From NCBI GenBank assembly GCA_964618455.1, contig CAZUAQ010000001.1, positions 1 to 64,000 on the forward strand: a stretch of 64,000 nt of DNA, in the 5' to 3' direction. The position numbers were made by a program, and so were the translations under genes. Positions 1-7,574 of this stretch are shown here, piece after piece (the first letter of the stretch is position 1; each line of letters starts with the position of its first letter). The DNA comes from CAZUAQ01 sp964618455. Lineage in GTDB: Bacteria > Planctomycetota > Phycisphaerae > UBA1845 > PWPN01. Below the pieces are notes generated by a model that had not been told where the DNA came from, searched no databases, and saw nothing but the letters and a program-made list of their open reading frames with translations.

Positions 1-2
1 TC

Positions 3-1079
3 CGCGAGTATTTTCAGGAATGCCCCTGGGTCGCGCACGTCGCCGGCGTCTGCCTGTCGCTGCTCGAGAACGGGAGCGTTCCCCATTTTGCCGGTGGAAT
101 GAACATCGTGCTGCGGTCGACCATTCCCAGCGAGACGGGGATGGCCGCGTCGGCGGCGATCCAGGTCGCATCGGCACTGGCGATTTGCGGACTTTTCGAC
201 GTGGAGATCAACGCGCTTCAGCTCGCGAGCCTGTGCCGCACCGCCAACAGCGAAGTCGTCGGCCAGCGCGCCGACCTGGTGGATCACCTGGTGTGCCTGA
301 TGGGCGAGCCGGGATGCCTCCTTCAGGTCCGGTCGCAGCCGGATGACGTGCTCGGTACGCTCCAGCTTCCGGAAGGCGTGAAGTTCGTGGCCGTGGATTC
401 CGGTGTCCGCCTGCCCATCTACGCCGATCGCTACACGGACAATTACGTGGCCGCCATGATGGGTCGTTTCCTGATTGAACGCCTCCTTCGCGCCTCGGGG
501 GCGACAAGTGATCCGACGGGGGGCTATCTGGCCAACATCCCCCCCAGCGAATACGTGCAGCGTTTCCGAAACGAACTGCCGGTCAAGCTCAAGGGGCGGG
601 ACTTCATCGCAGCCTTCGGTCAGCCGGGCGAATTTGACGCCCCGATCGAGCCGGCGCGGGTGTACAAGATCCGCAGCCGGACCGAGCACCATATTTACGA
701 GAATGATCGCGCCCACCGCTTCCTGGAGCGCCTGTCCCGGGCCCGGCGCACGGGGGAGCGCGACGCGCTGGTCGAAGCCGGCGAACTTATGTACGCCTCG
801 CACTGGAGCTACGGTCAGCGATGCGGCATGGGGAGTATCGAAACGGACGTGCTGGTGAATCTGATCCGCGACCTCGGCGCGGCGCATGGCCTGTACGGGG
901 CGAAAGTGACGGGAGGTGGCTGCGGGGGAACGCTGGCCGTGCTGCTCTCCGCCAACGAGGCGGCCATGCAGACGCTGGAGGCCGCCTGCAATCAGTACGC
1001 TCGAAAGTCGGGCAAGTCGCCGCGCATCTACACCGGCAGTTCAGAGGGGGCGATGAGTTTCGGGTGTCGTCGACTCTGA
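3..1079 (+). CDS. GHMP family sugar kinase (galactokinase / L-arabinokinase-like), 5'-truncated
   Basis: This is a sugar-1-kinase of the GHMP superfamily, expected to phosphorylate a monosaccharide with ATP in the cytoplasm. The reading frame is open from the window edge, so the N-terminus with motif 1 is missing; 358 residues remain. The GHMP ATP-loop is seen at residues 39-52 (STIPSETGMAASAA) and motif 3 near residues 298-312 (GAKVTGGGCGGT). The stretch before motif 3 (HWSYGQRCGMGSIETD) recalls the C-terminal domain of plant L-arabinokinase more than classical GalK, from memory of that family. The first ATG at position 99 lies inside the conserved fold and is not the true start. Galactose, arabinose or another sugar is possible; the substrate cannot be read from the sequence. 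Confidence 0.85.
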   Translation, partial: REYFQECPWVAHVAGVCLSLLENGSVPHFAGGMNIVLRSTIPSETGMAASAAIQVASALAICGLFDVEINALQLASLCRTANSEVVGQRADLVDHLVCLMGEPGCLLQVRSQPDDVLGTLQLPEGVKFVAVDSGVRLPIYADRYTDNYVAAMMGRFLIERLLRASGATSDPTGGYLANIPPSEYVQRFRNELPVKLKGRDFIAAFGQPGEFDAPIEPARVYKIRSRTEHHIYENDRAHRFLERLSRARRTGERDALVEAGELMYASHWSYGQRCGMGSIETDVLVNLIRDLGAAHGLYGAKVTGGGCGGTLAVLLSANEAAMQTLEAACNQYARKSGKSPRIYTGSSEGAMSFGCRRL

Positions 1080-1148
1080 TATTCTGGTCGCCCACCCCAG
1101 GCCGATGATATCGGCCTTCACGTCTCTTCAAGACCGGTAGCACGGGGC

Positions 1149-1176
1149 TTGCCGCGCCGTCCCTCTCAGCTATAAT
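1149..1176 (+). promoter_or_regulatory. Putative sigma-70 promoter of the ferredoxin gene
   Basis: TTGCCG at 1149-1154 and a perfect TATAAT at 1171-1176 are separated by 16 bases. They lie about 65 bases upstream of the ferredoxin start, in the only non-coding gap before it. Confidence 0.5.
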
Positions 1177-1240
1177 CCCCCCGAGATCAAAGATTTGTCG
1201 AGCACTTCCCTGAAAGCTGCTCATCGATTGGAGGACGACC

Positions 1241-1498
1241 ATGACGCATGTTATCGCGGAACCTTGCATCGGAACGAAGGACACCGCATGCGTAGCCGTT
1301 TGTCCGGTGGATTGCATTCACCCGACCAAAGAAGATGAAGACTTCGAGAAGGAAGAACTTCTCTACATCGATCCGGAAACGTGCATCGATTGCGGACTCT
1401 GTGTGGATGAGTGTCCAGTCAAGGCGATCTTTACCGAGGAAGATCTGCCCGAGGAGTGGCACTCCTTCATCGAGCGCAATGCCGCCTACTATCAGTAA
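1241..1498 (+). CDS. 7Fe ferredoxin (3Fe-4S plus 4Fe-4S), Thermus/Azotobacter type
   Basis: A small soluble electron carrier of 85 residues. The first cysteine set has the spacing CIGTKDTACVAVCP (C-x7-C-x3-CP) and the second is CIDCGLCVDECP. This arrangement is typical of 7Fe ferredoxins, where the first set with the longer spacing holds the 3Fe-4S cluster. The C-terminal extension (EEDLPEEWHSFIE) also matches this class. The start is supported by GGAGG at 1230-1234 with good spacing. It stands alone, with its own promoter upstream and a strong hairpin downstream at 1735-1764, so its redox partner is not evident. Confidence 0.92.
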   Translation: MTHVIAEPCIGTKDTACVAVCPVDCIHPTKEDEDFEKEELLYIDPETCIDCGLCVDECPVKAIFTEEDLPEEWHSFIERNAAYYQ

Positions 1499-1865
1499 GC
1501 GTAACTGCCGCGTTGAATCGCATCACAGTGACGTGGGTCTGTTGGGAATGCGTGGGTCCTTCGGGTTTGTGGATCCGGCCTTTTGAAGGTGGATTCACCG
1601 CCCGGGGCATTTAGTCCCATGGCGATGAGACCCGCTGTCGGAGATCCGGAACTGGCTATCGGCATGCGGTCGCGAGTTACATCAGGCTCACACCGCCTTC
1701 AGACAGATTCAATTCCAGATGAATGGAAACGACGGCGAGGCAGTGTCCCACGACACTGCCTCGCGTGTTTATGGCTTACCGTCGGGTTATCTTGCCGTTT
1801 TCTGCGGCTTTGCTACGCAGTCTCGGACGGCTCCGTCTCTGCGGTAGGCGGACGCGGTAGAATTC
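1499..1865. other. Convergent intergenic region, no gene seen
   Basis: The gap separates the ferredoxin gene from the converging lipoprotein gene. Apart from the perfect hairpin at 1735-1764 I see no gene. The open frames crossing it have no ribosome site or recognisable protein. Confidence 0.5.
1735..1764. terminator. Perfect 13-bp hairpin, probable bidirectional terminator
   Basis: GCGAGGCAGTGTC at 1735-1747 pairs perfectly with 1752-1764 around a four-base loop. It lies between two converging genes. Only three T follow on the plus strand, so its strength as an intrinsic terminator is uncertain. Confidence 0.6.
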
Positions 1866-2315
1866 TCACTGGGTAGCCGAGGGTTCTCCGGTGGCGTCTG
1901 TCGCTTCTCCCTCAGACCCGGAGGCATCCTCGCTGCCTTCTTCATCATTTTCGGCCGTAGACGCGTCCTCACTACGCTCGATGATGACCTTGTCGGCGAT
2001 GAGTTGCCGCGACGCGCCTTCCCCGATGACCTTGCCCACCACTTCCACCTTGTCGTCGATCATCACGTCCTCGATTTTGGCAGTTATGCCGTTGATGAGG
2101 ATTTCGGAATCCTGAGACAGTTTTCCTTCCAGCGGGATCTCCTTACCCCGTTTCTTGCTGAACCACATCATTCCGACCTTCCCTGAGGCGGGGTCGATCG
2201 TGGAGACGCGTCCCTCGATGCGTTGCGTGTCCGGCGGTTCGGCATCCTCGCCGCAACCGAGCATGAAGCACAGGCAGCCGCACAGGATCCACAGTTTTCG
2301 CATGCAATCTTTCAT
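1866..2315 (-). CDS. Small secreted lipoprotein, function unknown
   Basis: A 149-residue protein with a lipoprotein signal peptide ending in the lipobox FMLGC, so it should be lipid-anchored outside the inner membrane. The middle (about residues 30-110) is a small beta-rich domain with alternating short strands (RIEGRVSTIDPASGKVGM and KIEDVMIDDKVEVVGK). This recalls OB-fold-like domains, without identifying it. The tail from about residue 112 is acidic and Ser/Ala-rich, probably disordered. GAGGTG lies just before the first ATG and supports this start over the internal one. No function can be assigned. Confidence 0.75.
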   Translation of the reverse strand: MKDCMRKLWILCGCLCFMLGCGEDAEPPDTQRIEGRVSTIDPASGKVGMMWFSKKRGKEIPLEGKLSQDSEILINGITAKIEDVMIDDKVEVVGKVIGEGASRQLIADKVIIERSEDASTAENDEEGSEDASGSEGEATDATGEPSATQ

Positions 2316-2518
2316 ATCACACCTCGCTGTCGAGTCTGAAGTCTGCGGTCGTTTCCAGGAGTGTTGTACCGCACGAGGGGGCCGTCGGTTCGCGCCGAAG
2401 CGTCAGCCTCCGCGAGCGACGTTGAATCTAGTAGGAAGGGAGGTGAAAATCAATGCATGTCGCTGCAGCGCAGCCCCTCGGCATCGGACCGGGTGGCGGC
2501 GTGAGCATGCTGTTGATC

Positions 2519-4618
2519 TCACGGATACCGCGTACGATGTCGCATCATCGCCAGACCTGTGAAGGTCAGCAGCAGAGGCAGCATGCCGACCGGGGCACAT
2601 CCCAGGATTCCGGCACCGCAACCTGTTTCAGGTTCATCCGCCGGCGGATCCTGCCCGGCATCATCCTCGTCCGGGTCCAGGTCCGGGTCCGGCTCGGGAT
2701 CCACGTCAGGATCCGGTTCGGGATCCTGCGGTGGGCTCGGCGCGTCATCGTCGGGCTCGTCTTCCTCGACAAACGGCCGACCGGCGGCAAACAGGCTCAG
2801 CGAATCGCGCACCGCCCAGTAGCTTACATCTCCACCGGGATGAATGAAGTAGCCGAAGTCGCCGACGTCGCCGGTGGAATCGCTCTCGCCGACGTCATTG
2901 CCCTCGAGCACCCAGATGGCGTCGTCCTCGCTTTCATCGAGCACGTGGAGCGCCAGATCCGCCGGTTCGAATCCCAGCGCCGCCAGTTCGTCACGCGTGT
3001 AGCGCATGAAGAGTTCGGCGACGAACTCACCATACTCGGCGGTCGTGGTTACCTCGAGCCAACGTCCGTGGGCTTCGCCGTCACCGAAGCCGACGTTGGT
3101 ACCGCCATCGGGACCCGGCGCGTTGTCGTTCTCACGAATCTGCGCCGAGACACGCGTACCCGCCTCGGCCTTGCAAAGCCGGACGCGAGCCAGGATCTGC
3201 CCCTCGTTGGTTCGCATGAAGCCCTCGAAGCAGCCGTCCGGGCCGACCGGCCCCTCGATTTCGAAGATATCCTCGGGCGGCAGTTGCCGGCCCGGTGAAC
3301 CCGGGGATCCGCCACCTCCACCTCCGCCGGACGGGATTCCATTCGGCGTCGGGTCACAGGCGTTGCCGATGAGATCGTTGTCGTTGTCGGCCTGGTCGGC
3401 GTTCGGGGTGCCCGGACAATTGTCACAGGCATCGCCCACACCATCCTCATCGCCGTCCGCCTGGTTGCCGCATCCGCAGCCGTTGGGTGTATCGGGGCAA
3501 TTGTCCAGGCAATCGATGAATCCGTCGCCATCGCGGTCCGCGTCATCCTCCGCAGCGCCACAACCGCAGAGGCCCGGCTCGCTCTTGTTCGGATCCTCGG
3601 GGCATTCGTCGATGCAATCCGCCGTGCCATCCTCGTCCGAATCGATGTCCTCCTTGCCGCAGCCGCAATCGCCGGCCTCGCTCTTGGCATCATCCTCCGG
3701 GCATTCATCCACGCAATCGGAGACGCCGTCCCCGTCGCTGTCAGGCAATTCTTCGTGACCGCAGCCGCACTGCCCCTCCTCGGTCTTGTGTGGATCCCAG
3801 GGGCACTCGTCGTCGCAGTTCAGCGTGCCGTCGTGATCGAAGTCGAGATCGCGTTCCCCGCAGCCGCACTCGCCGGGCTCGGTTTTCAGCGGATCCTCGG
3901 GGCACTCGTCCACGCAATCCGGCGTGCCGTCATGGTCGGAGTCCTCTTCCGATTTTCCACATCCGCACTCGCCCGGCTTGCCTTTCTCCGGGTCGTCCGG
4001 ACATTCATCCACACAATCCCCGGTCCCGTCCCCGTCGCCATCGGGCGCCTTCAGCGTGACGCCCCAGCCGAGCAGTCGGCCCGATGCGGAAGGCGGACCA
4101 TTCTCGTCATAGATTTTCAGTGTCCATTTCCCGCCGGGGTTGCCGGTGATGCACTTGGCGAGGTGGAAGGGCGGTTCGGGTTTGTACGTACCGCTGCAGG
4201 ATGCGCGCTCCGCGTCGAACTGGCCCGTGCCGCAGCCGTCGGGCGGCGCCTGGTCGATCCGCGTGGCGGCGGTATCGCTCATCGTCACATCGAAGCCGTC
4301 GCCGTTGACACCACCCACGTGAGACCACAGTTCGATGGATTTGCCATCATGCTCGAGCACGACACGAAGATCGACCGGGCTTCGATGATCGATCCGGATA
4401 TCCACTTCGATGTGATCGAGATCGCAATCCAACGGGCGAGGGATGAGAAACAGCTCCGAAACGAGCGGCGCGGCGGCTAGGTTGGGGATCGGTTGTCTGC
4501 AATTCGTGTCGCGAAAGGAATCTCCGCAGTCGTGCGTGTAGCTGGACGACTGGCTCATGGCTGCTCCCGAACCAAGCAACACGACACAACACGCGAGGGT
4601 AATACATGCACTCTTCAT
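2519..4618 (-). CDS. Secreted protein with P-domain-like module, eight TSP3 calcium repeats and C-terminal sorting tail
   Basis: A large extracellular protein of 699 residues from the ATG at 4618. That ATG starts directly with a signal peptide (MKSACITLACCVVLLGSG); an upstream ATG at 4732 would bury it. About residues 45-190 resemble a proprotein-convertase P-domain jelly roll (GNPGGKWTLKIYDENG then LLGWGVTL). About residues 191-423 hold eight TSP3-type repeats of roughly 33 residues, each with DxDxDG calcium loops followed by DECPEDP and CGCG. A glycine linker follows, then a beta domain and an Asp/Pro-rich stalk. The C-terminus has Cys-Gly pairs, a hydrophobic segment and a basic end (MMRHRTRYP), the layout of MYXO-CTERM-like sorting tails. 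The role is probably surface adhesion or structure. Confidence 0.8.
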   Translation of the reverse strand: MKSACITLACCVVLLGSGAAMSQSSSYTHDCGDSFRDTNCRQPIPNLAAAPLVSELFLIPRPLDCDLDHIEVDIRIDHRSPVDLRVVLEHDGKSIELWSHVGGVNGDGFDVTMSDTAATRIDQAPPDGCGTGQFDAERASCSGTYKPEPPFHLAKCITGNPGGKWTLKIYDENGPPSASGRLLGWGVTLKAPDGDGDGTGDCVDECPDDPEKGKPGECGCGKSEEDSDHDGTPDCVDECPEDPLKTEPGECGCGERDLDFDHDGTLNCDDECPWDPHKTEEGQCGCGHEELPDSDGDGVSDCVDECPEDDAKSEAGDCGCGKEDIDSDEDGTADCIDECPEDPNKSEPGLCGCGAAEDDADRDGDGFIDCLDNCPDTPNGCGCGNQADGDEDGVGDACDNCPGTPNADQADNDNDLIGNACDPTPNGIPSGGGGGGGSPGSPGRQLPPEDIFEIEGPVGPDGCFEGFMRTNEGQILARVRLCKAEAGTRVSAQIRENDNAPGPDGGTNVGFGDGEAHGRWLEVTTTAEYGEFVAELFMRYTRDELAALGFEPADLALHVLDESEDDAIWVLEGNDVGESDSTGDVGDFGYFIHPGGDVSYWAVRDSLSLFAAGRPFVEEDEPDDDAPSPPQDPEPDPDVDPEPDPDLDPDEDDAGQDPPADEPETGCGAGILGCAPVGMLPLLLTFTGLAMMRHRTRYP
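3350..4048 (-). repeat. Tandem repeat array of about 99-bp units encoding TSP3 modules
   Basis: The DNA encoding the TSP3 repeats is itself repetitive, with recurring blocks such as the one around 3597, 3693, 3794, 3891 and 3986 (GGGCACTCGTCCACGCAATC and close variants). The spacing is close to 99 bases. The last three units are shorter and more diverged. Confidence 0.75.
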
Positions 4619-4943
4619 GAGAATCTTTCCGACCGTCGATGTGAAGCCGGATCGTACCGCAGTGGCCGATCGCGGAGAATAATCCTCCATAGATGGTAAC
4701 GCACGCTGTGTCGGCTCGCAATTCGTTTTCACCCCGGTATTCTTTGGCGAAGTGGGAAAGTCCGCCTATTCTGCATGAGGACTGGCTTACGCCATGTGTG
4801 GAGTGCAGTATTATTGGACACCCACGCGTCCACGAGGCAACACCCTGTCGGTCAGCCTGTTGACGTGGATGCCGGAGCGTGAGAGGAGAATCTGGGCACG
4901 CGGCGTGTCTGAAAAGTTCGGGTTGAAAGAGAGGAGATGTTTC
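4619..4943. other. Intergenic region between divergent genes
   Basis: This region separates the TSP3 protein gene from the divergent thiamine-binding protein gene, so it should hold both promoters. A weak GGAAAG precedes the 4618 start. I could not identify a convincing -35/-10 pair. Confidence 0.4.
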
Positions 4944-5255
4944 ATGGCGATGCTGGTCGAGTTTTCCATGTCACCGCTGGGGAAGGGCGAATCAGTGGGG
5001 CATTACGTCGCGCAAAGCCTAGAGATCATCGAGAAGAGCGGTGTCCCCTACCGGCTCAACCCGATGGGAACCGTGTTGGAAGGGGAGTGGGATCAGGTGA
5101 TGGCCGTGGTGAAGCAATGCCTCGAACGGATGAGCGAGGATTGCAACCGCGTGACATGCAGTGTGAAGATGGATTGGCGCCGCGATGCGACGGGGCGACT
5201 GGATAGCAAGATCGCCAGTGTCGAAGCCCATTTGGGGCGCGAGTTGAAGAAGTGA
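4944..5255 (+). CDS. MTH1187 family thiamine-binding protein
   Basis: A 103-residue cytoplasmic protein of the MTH1187/YkoF-like fold (DUF77), a family whose members bind thiamine or its pyrimidine half. The family pattern is clear: MLVEFSMSPLGKGESVG at the N-terminus, then SGVPYRLNPMGTVLEGEWD and the central Cys/Arg-rich helix. Translation most likely starts at 4944, because GAGGAG sits seven bases upstream and the family begins with this MAMLVEF-type strand; the frame is open further upstream without homology. It lies 57 bases before a BtuF-like binding protein, suggesting a two-gene unit. No thiamine transporter or TPP riboswitch is seen nearby. Confidence 0.85.
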   Translation: MAMLVEFSMSPLGKGESVGHYVAQSLEIIEKSGVPYRLNPMGTVLEGEWDQVMAVVKQCLERMSEDCNRVTCSVKMDWRRDATGRLDSKIASVEAHLGRELKK

Positions 5256-5312
5256 GAAGTTCGGCGGCATGGCGGACTCAACACGTTTGAGGCGCTGCTG
5301 AAGGGATTCCCG

Positions 5313-6308
5313 ATGCCTACGCGCGTTCAATTCATCCTGGTGATTGCCCTCGGTGTGGGGGCGGCATTGGTGCTGCGCTGGCAATTCTCACCCAAGGAGG
5401 ATCCTTCGTCATCTTCGACACCGTCGATAGCCGCGACGTCTCGCCCGTCCCAGCCCGAGCCGACCGATTACACACAGCATCCCGTGATCGCACCTGAAGA
5501 AGCGGATCGCGGCCCCGCGCGGATCATCTCCCTGGCTCCGAGCATCACGGAGACGCTCTGCGCCCTCGGGCTGAAGGATCGTCTGGTCGGCCGCACGCAA
5601 TACTGCCTGCATCCCCCGTCCGTGATCGAACAAGCTCCCGCCGTCGGAGCGTTGATGGACACCAATCTCGAGCGGATCACCATGCTGGAGCCCGATCTCG
5701 TGCTGGCCACCGCCAACAGCCGTCAGGTGATCGACCGGTTGAATCGACTTGGCATCACATGCGAACCCGTGCCGCACGAGACGCTGGAAGATGTCTTCCT
5801 GGCGATCGATCGGGTCGGAGAACTCTGTCATCGGCCGGAAAGCGCGGCTCTGCTGAATCGTCGTATCCGGGCGGACATGGATGCCCAGTGTGAGGCGGCG
5901 AAGGCAATGAAGCTGCCGTCACGGAACGTGCTGGTCACCACGGGGCCGCTGCCCGTTCCGCCAAGATCGCTCTGGGTGGCGGGGCCGGGTTCGTTCTTTG
6001 AAGAACTTCTCCATCTGACGGGGCACTCGAACGCGGCCAAGGGGCTCGAAACCAGTTTCACGGAAATGTCGCTCGTGACCCTGATGCAAACCAATCCCGA
6101 GGTTATTCTCGAATTTCGCGAGGTGGACGATCCGCTGACCCGGGACGAGCTCTACCGTGAATGGTCGCGGTTCGACTCGCTGGATGCCATCCGGAATCGT
6201 CGCGTACGCACGGTGGGGGAGTTGGAGTGGCTGAGTGCCGGTCCGCGTGTGGCCATCGCATTGGACCGGCTCATCACGACATTGTCGGATGTCGAGGTGG
6301 CTCGATAG
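5313..6308 (+). CDS. BtuF/FepB-like substrate-binding protein, membrane-anchored
   Basis: A 331-residue periplasmic binding protein of the helical-backbone metal receptor type (BtuF/TroA-like), which captures cobalamin, siderophores or haem. It starts with a membrane segment (residues 6-22, FILVIALGVGAALVLRW) lacking a lipobox, then a Ser/Pro linker. The binding domain begins near residue 70 with RIISLAPSITETLCALGL, a signature of this family, followed by LEPDLVLATANSR and the mid-helix. No ABC permease or ATPase gene is adjacent. In planctomycetes such orphan receptors are common. The ligand cannot be told from sequence. Confidence 0.85.
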   Translation: MPTRVQFILVIALGVGAALVLRWQFSPKEDPSSSSTPSIAATSRPSQPEPTDYTQHPVIAPEEADRGPARIISLAPSITETLCALGLKDRLVGRTQYCLHPPSVIEQAPAVGALMDTNLERITMLEPDLVLATANSRQVIDRLNRLGITCEPVPHETLEDVFLAIDRVGELCHRPESAALLNRRIRADMDAQCEAAKAMKLPSRNVLVTTGPLPVPPRSLWVAGPGSFFEELLHLTGHSNAAKGLETSFTEMSLVTLMQTNPEVILEFREVDDPLTRDELYREWSRFDSLDAIRNRRVRTVGELEWLSAGPRVAIALDRLITTLSDVEVAR

Positions 6309-6487
6309 TGACGAGCGTTCCTGCCATCCCTTGCCCCGTGGCACGGCTTGGGCTACGCTTTCCTCCCGTTTTTCGATGATCCGTCGAAAACGCACATGAC
6401 CGCTCATCCAAGCGCACACGTACGTCAGTCGAAAGGGTCCGCCGCGACAGGTCGAAGCGCGATCCTGCAGAAGGAAAGGAATCAGCC

Positions 6488-7558
6488 GTGGCCAAGAAGA
6501 AATCCAAGTCGAAGTCCAAGACCAAGGGCACGAAGTATCGCTTCTCGTTCGGCCCGTGGAACATTCATGAAGGCGCCGATCCCTTCGGTCCCGAGGTTCG
6601 CAAGCCGATCTCCTTCGCCAAGAAGCTGAAAATGTACAAGAAGCTCGGCTTTGACGGCGTGCAGTTCCATGACGATGACGCCGTGCCGGATCTGACGAAT
6701 CTCTCAGCCGAGGCGGCGCTCAAGAAGGCACGTTCGGTGAAGAAGGCCCTGGACGACGAGGGTCTGGTGGCGGAGTTCGTGGCCCCGCGCCTGTGGGAGG
6801 ACGCCGCGTACGTCGACGGTGCGTACACGAGTAACAGCGCCTCGGTCCGCAGGCAGGCGATCGAGCGTTCGCTCCTGGCCATCGACATCGCCATGGAACT
6901 GGATACGCCGAACATCGTGCTTTGGCTCGCGCGGGAGGGCACGTACATTCGCGAAGCCAAGAACGCTCGCCTCGCTCACGACTGGCTCATGACCGCCATC
7001 AACAAGATGCTTGCCCACAATGTGGACGCCCGCATCATGATCGAGCCGAAGCCGAACGAGCCGATGGACCAGGCCTATGTGCCGACGATCGGCCATGCGA
7101 TCTCGTTGTCGTACCTGAGCGACGATCCCGAGCGCGTCGGCGGGTTGATCGAGACCGCGCACGCGTTGCTGGCGGGTCTGGATCCGTCGGACGAGATGGC
7201 CTTTGCGCTGTATCACAACAAGCTCTGGTCGGTGCACCTGAACGATCAGAACAGCCTGAAGTTCGACGAAGACAAGAACTTCGGCGCCGCCAACATCCGC
7301 CAGGCTTTCAACCAGGTTCGCGTGCTCGAAGAGGCGGGGTACGGCAAGAACGGCGAGTTCGTCGGTCTCGACGTCAAGACCTTCCGCACGCAGAAGCAGA
7401 AGAACAACACCGCCCACCTGGCCAACAGCAAGCGCTTCTTCGAACTGATGGTGCAGAAGGTCCGCACCTTCCCGAAGAAGAAGGAGGCGGAGTTCATCAA
7501 GGCGCGCGACTATGAAGGCCTCGAGCGGCTGGTGATGGAGCACCTGCTCGGTAAGTGA
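6488..7558 (+). CDS. Xylose-isomerase-like TIM-barrel sugar isomerase with an altered metal ligand
   Basis: A 356-residue cytoplasmic isomerase related to actinobacterial xylose isomerase. A GTG start is used, after AAGGAA at 6473-6478; the first 14 residues are Lys/Ser-rich. Conserved features are catalytic His61 in FHDDD, Glu186 and Lys188 in EPKPNEP, Glu222 and His225, Asp260 and Asp262 in KFDEDKNFG, and Asp295 in GLDVK. The exception is His250 (SVHLND), which stands where xylose isomerase has the Asp ligand of the structural metal. The set of remaining residues implies a two-metal isomerase, but the sugar may not be xylose. No xylulokinase is nearby. The downstream gene converges. Confidence 0.85.
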   Translation: MAKKKSKSKSKTKGTKYRFSFGPWNIHEGADPFGPEVRKPISFAKKLKMYKKLGFDGVQFHDDDAVPDLTNLSAEAALKKARSVKKALDDEGLVAEFVAPRLWEDAAYVDGAYTSNSASVRRQAIERSLLAIDIAMELDTPNIVLWLAREGTYIREAKNARLAHDWLMTAINKMLAHNVDARIMIEPKPNEPMDQAYVPTIGHAISLSYLSDDPERVGGLIETAHALLAGLDPSDEMAFALYHNKLWSVHLNDQNSLKFDEDKNFGAANIRQAFNQVRVLEEAGYGKNGEFVGLDVKTFRTQKQKNNTAHLANSKRFFELMVQKVRTFPKKKEAEFIKARDYEGLERLVMEHLLGK

Positions 7559-7574
7559 CGGCACGCGCCCCTCT

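Noticed and set aside
2964..2974. GGTTCGAATCC resembling a tRNA T-arm
   Set aside because: It lies inside the TSP3 protein gene and no acceptor stem or anticodon arm fits around it.
3350..4048. Regular repeats that might suggest a CRISPR array
   Set aside because: The units are coding, of variable sequence and without distinct spacers; no cas gene is present.
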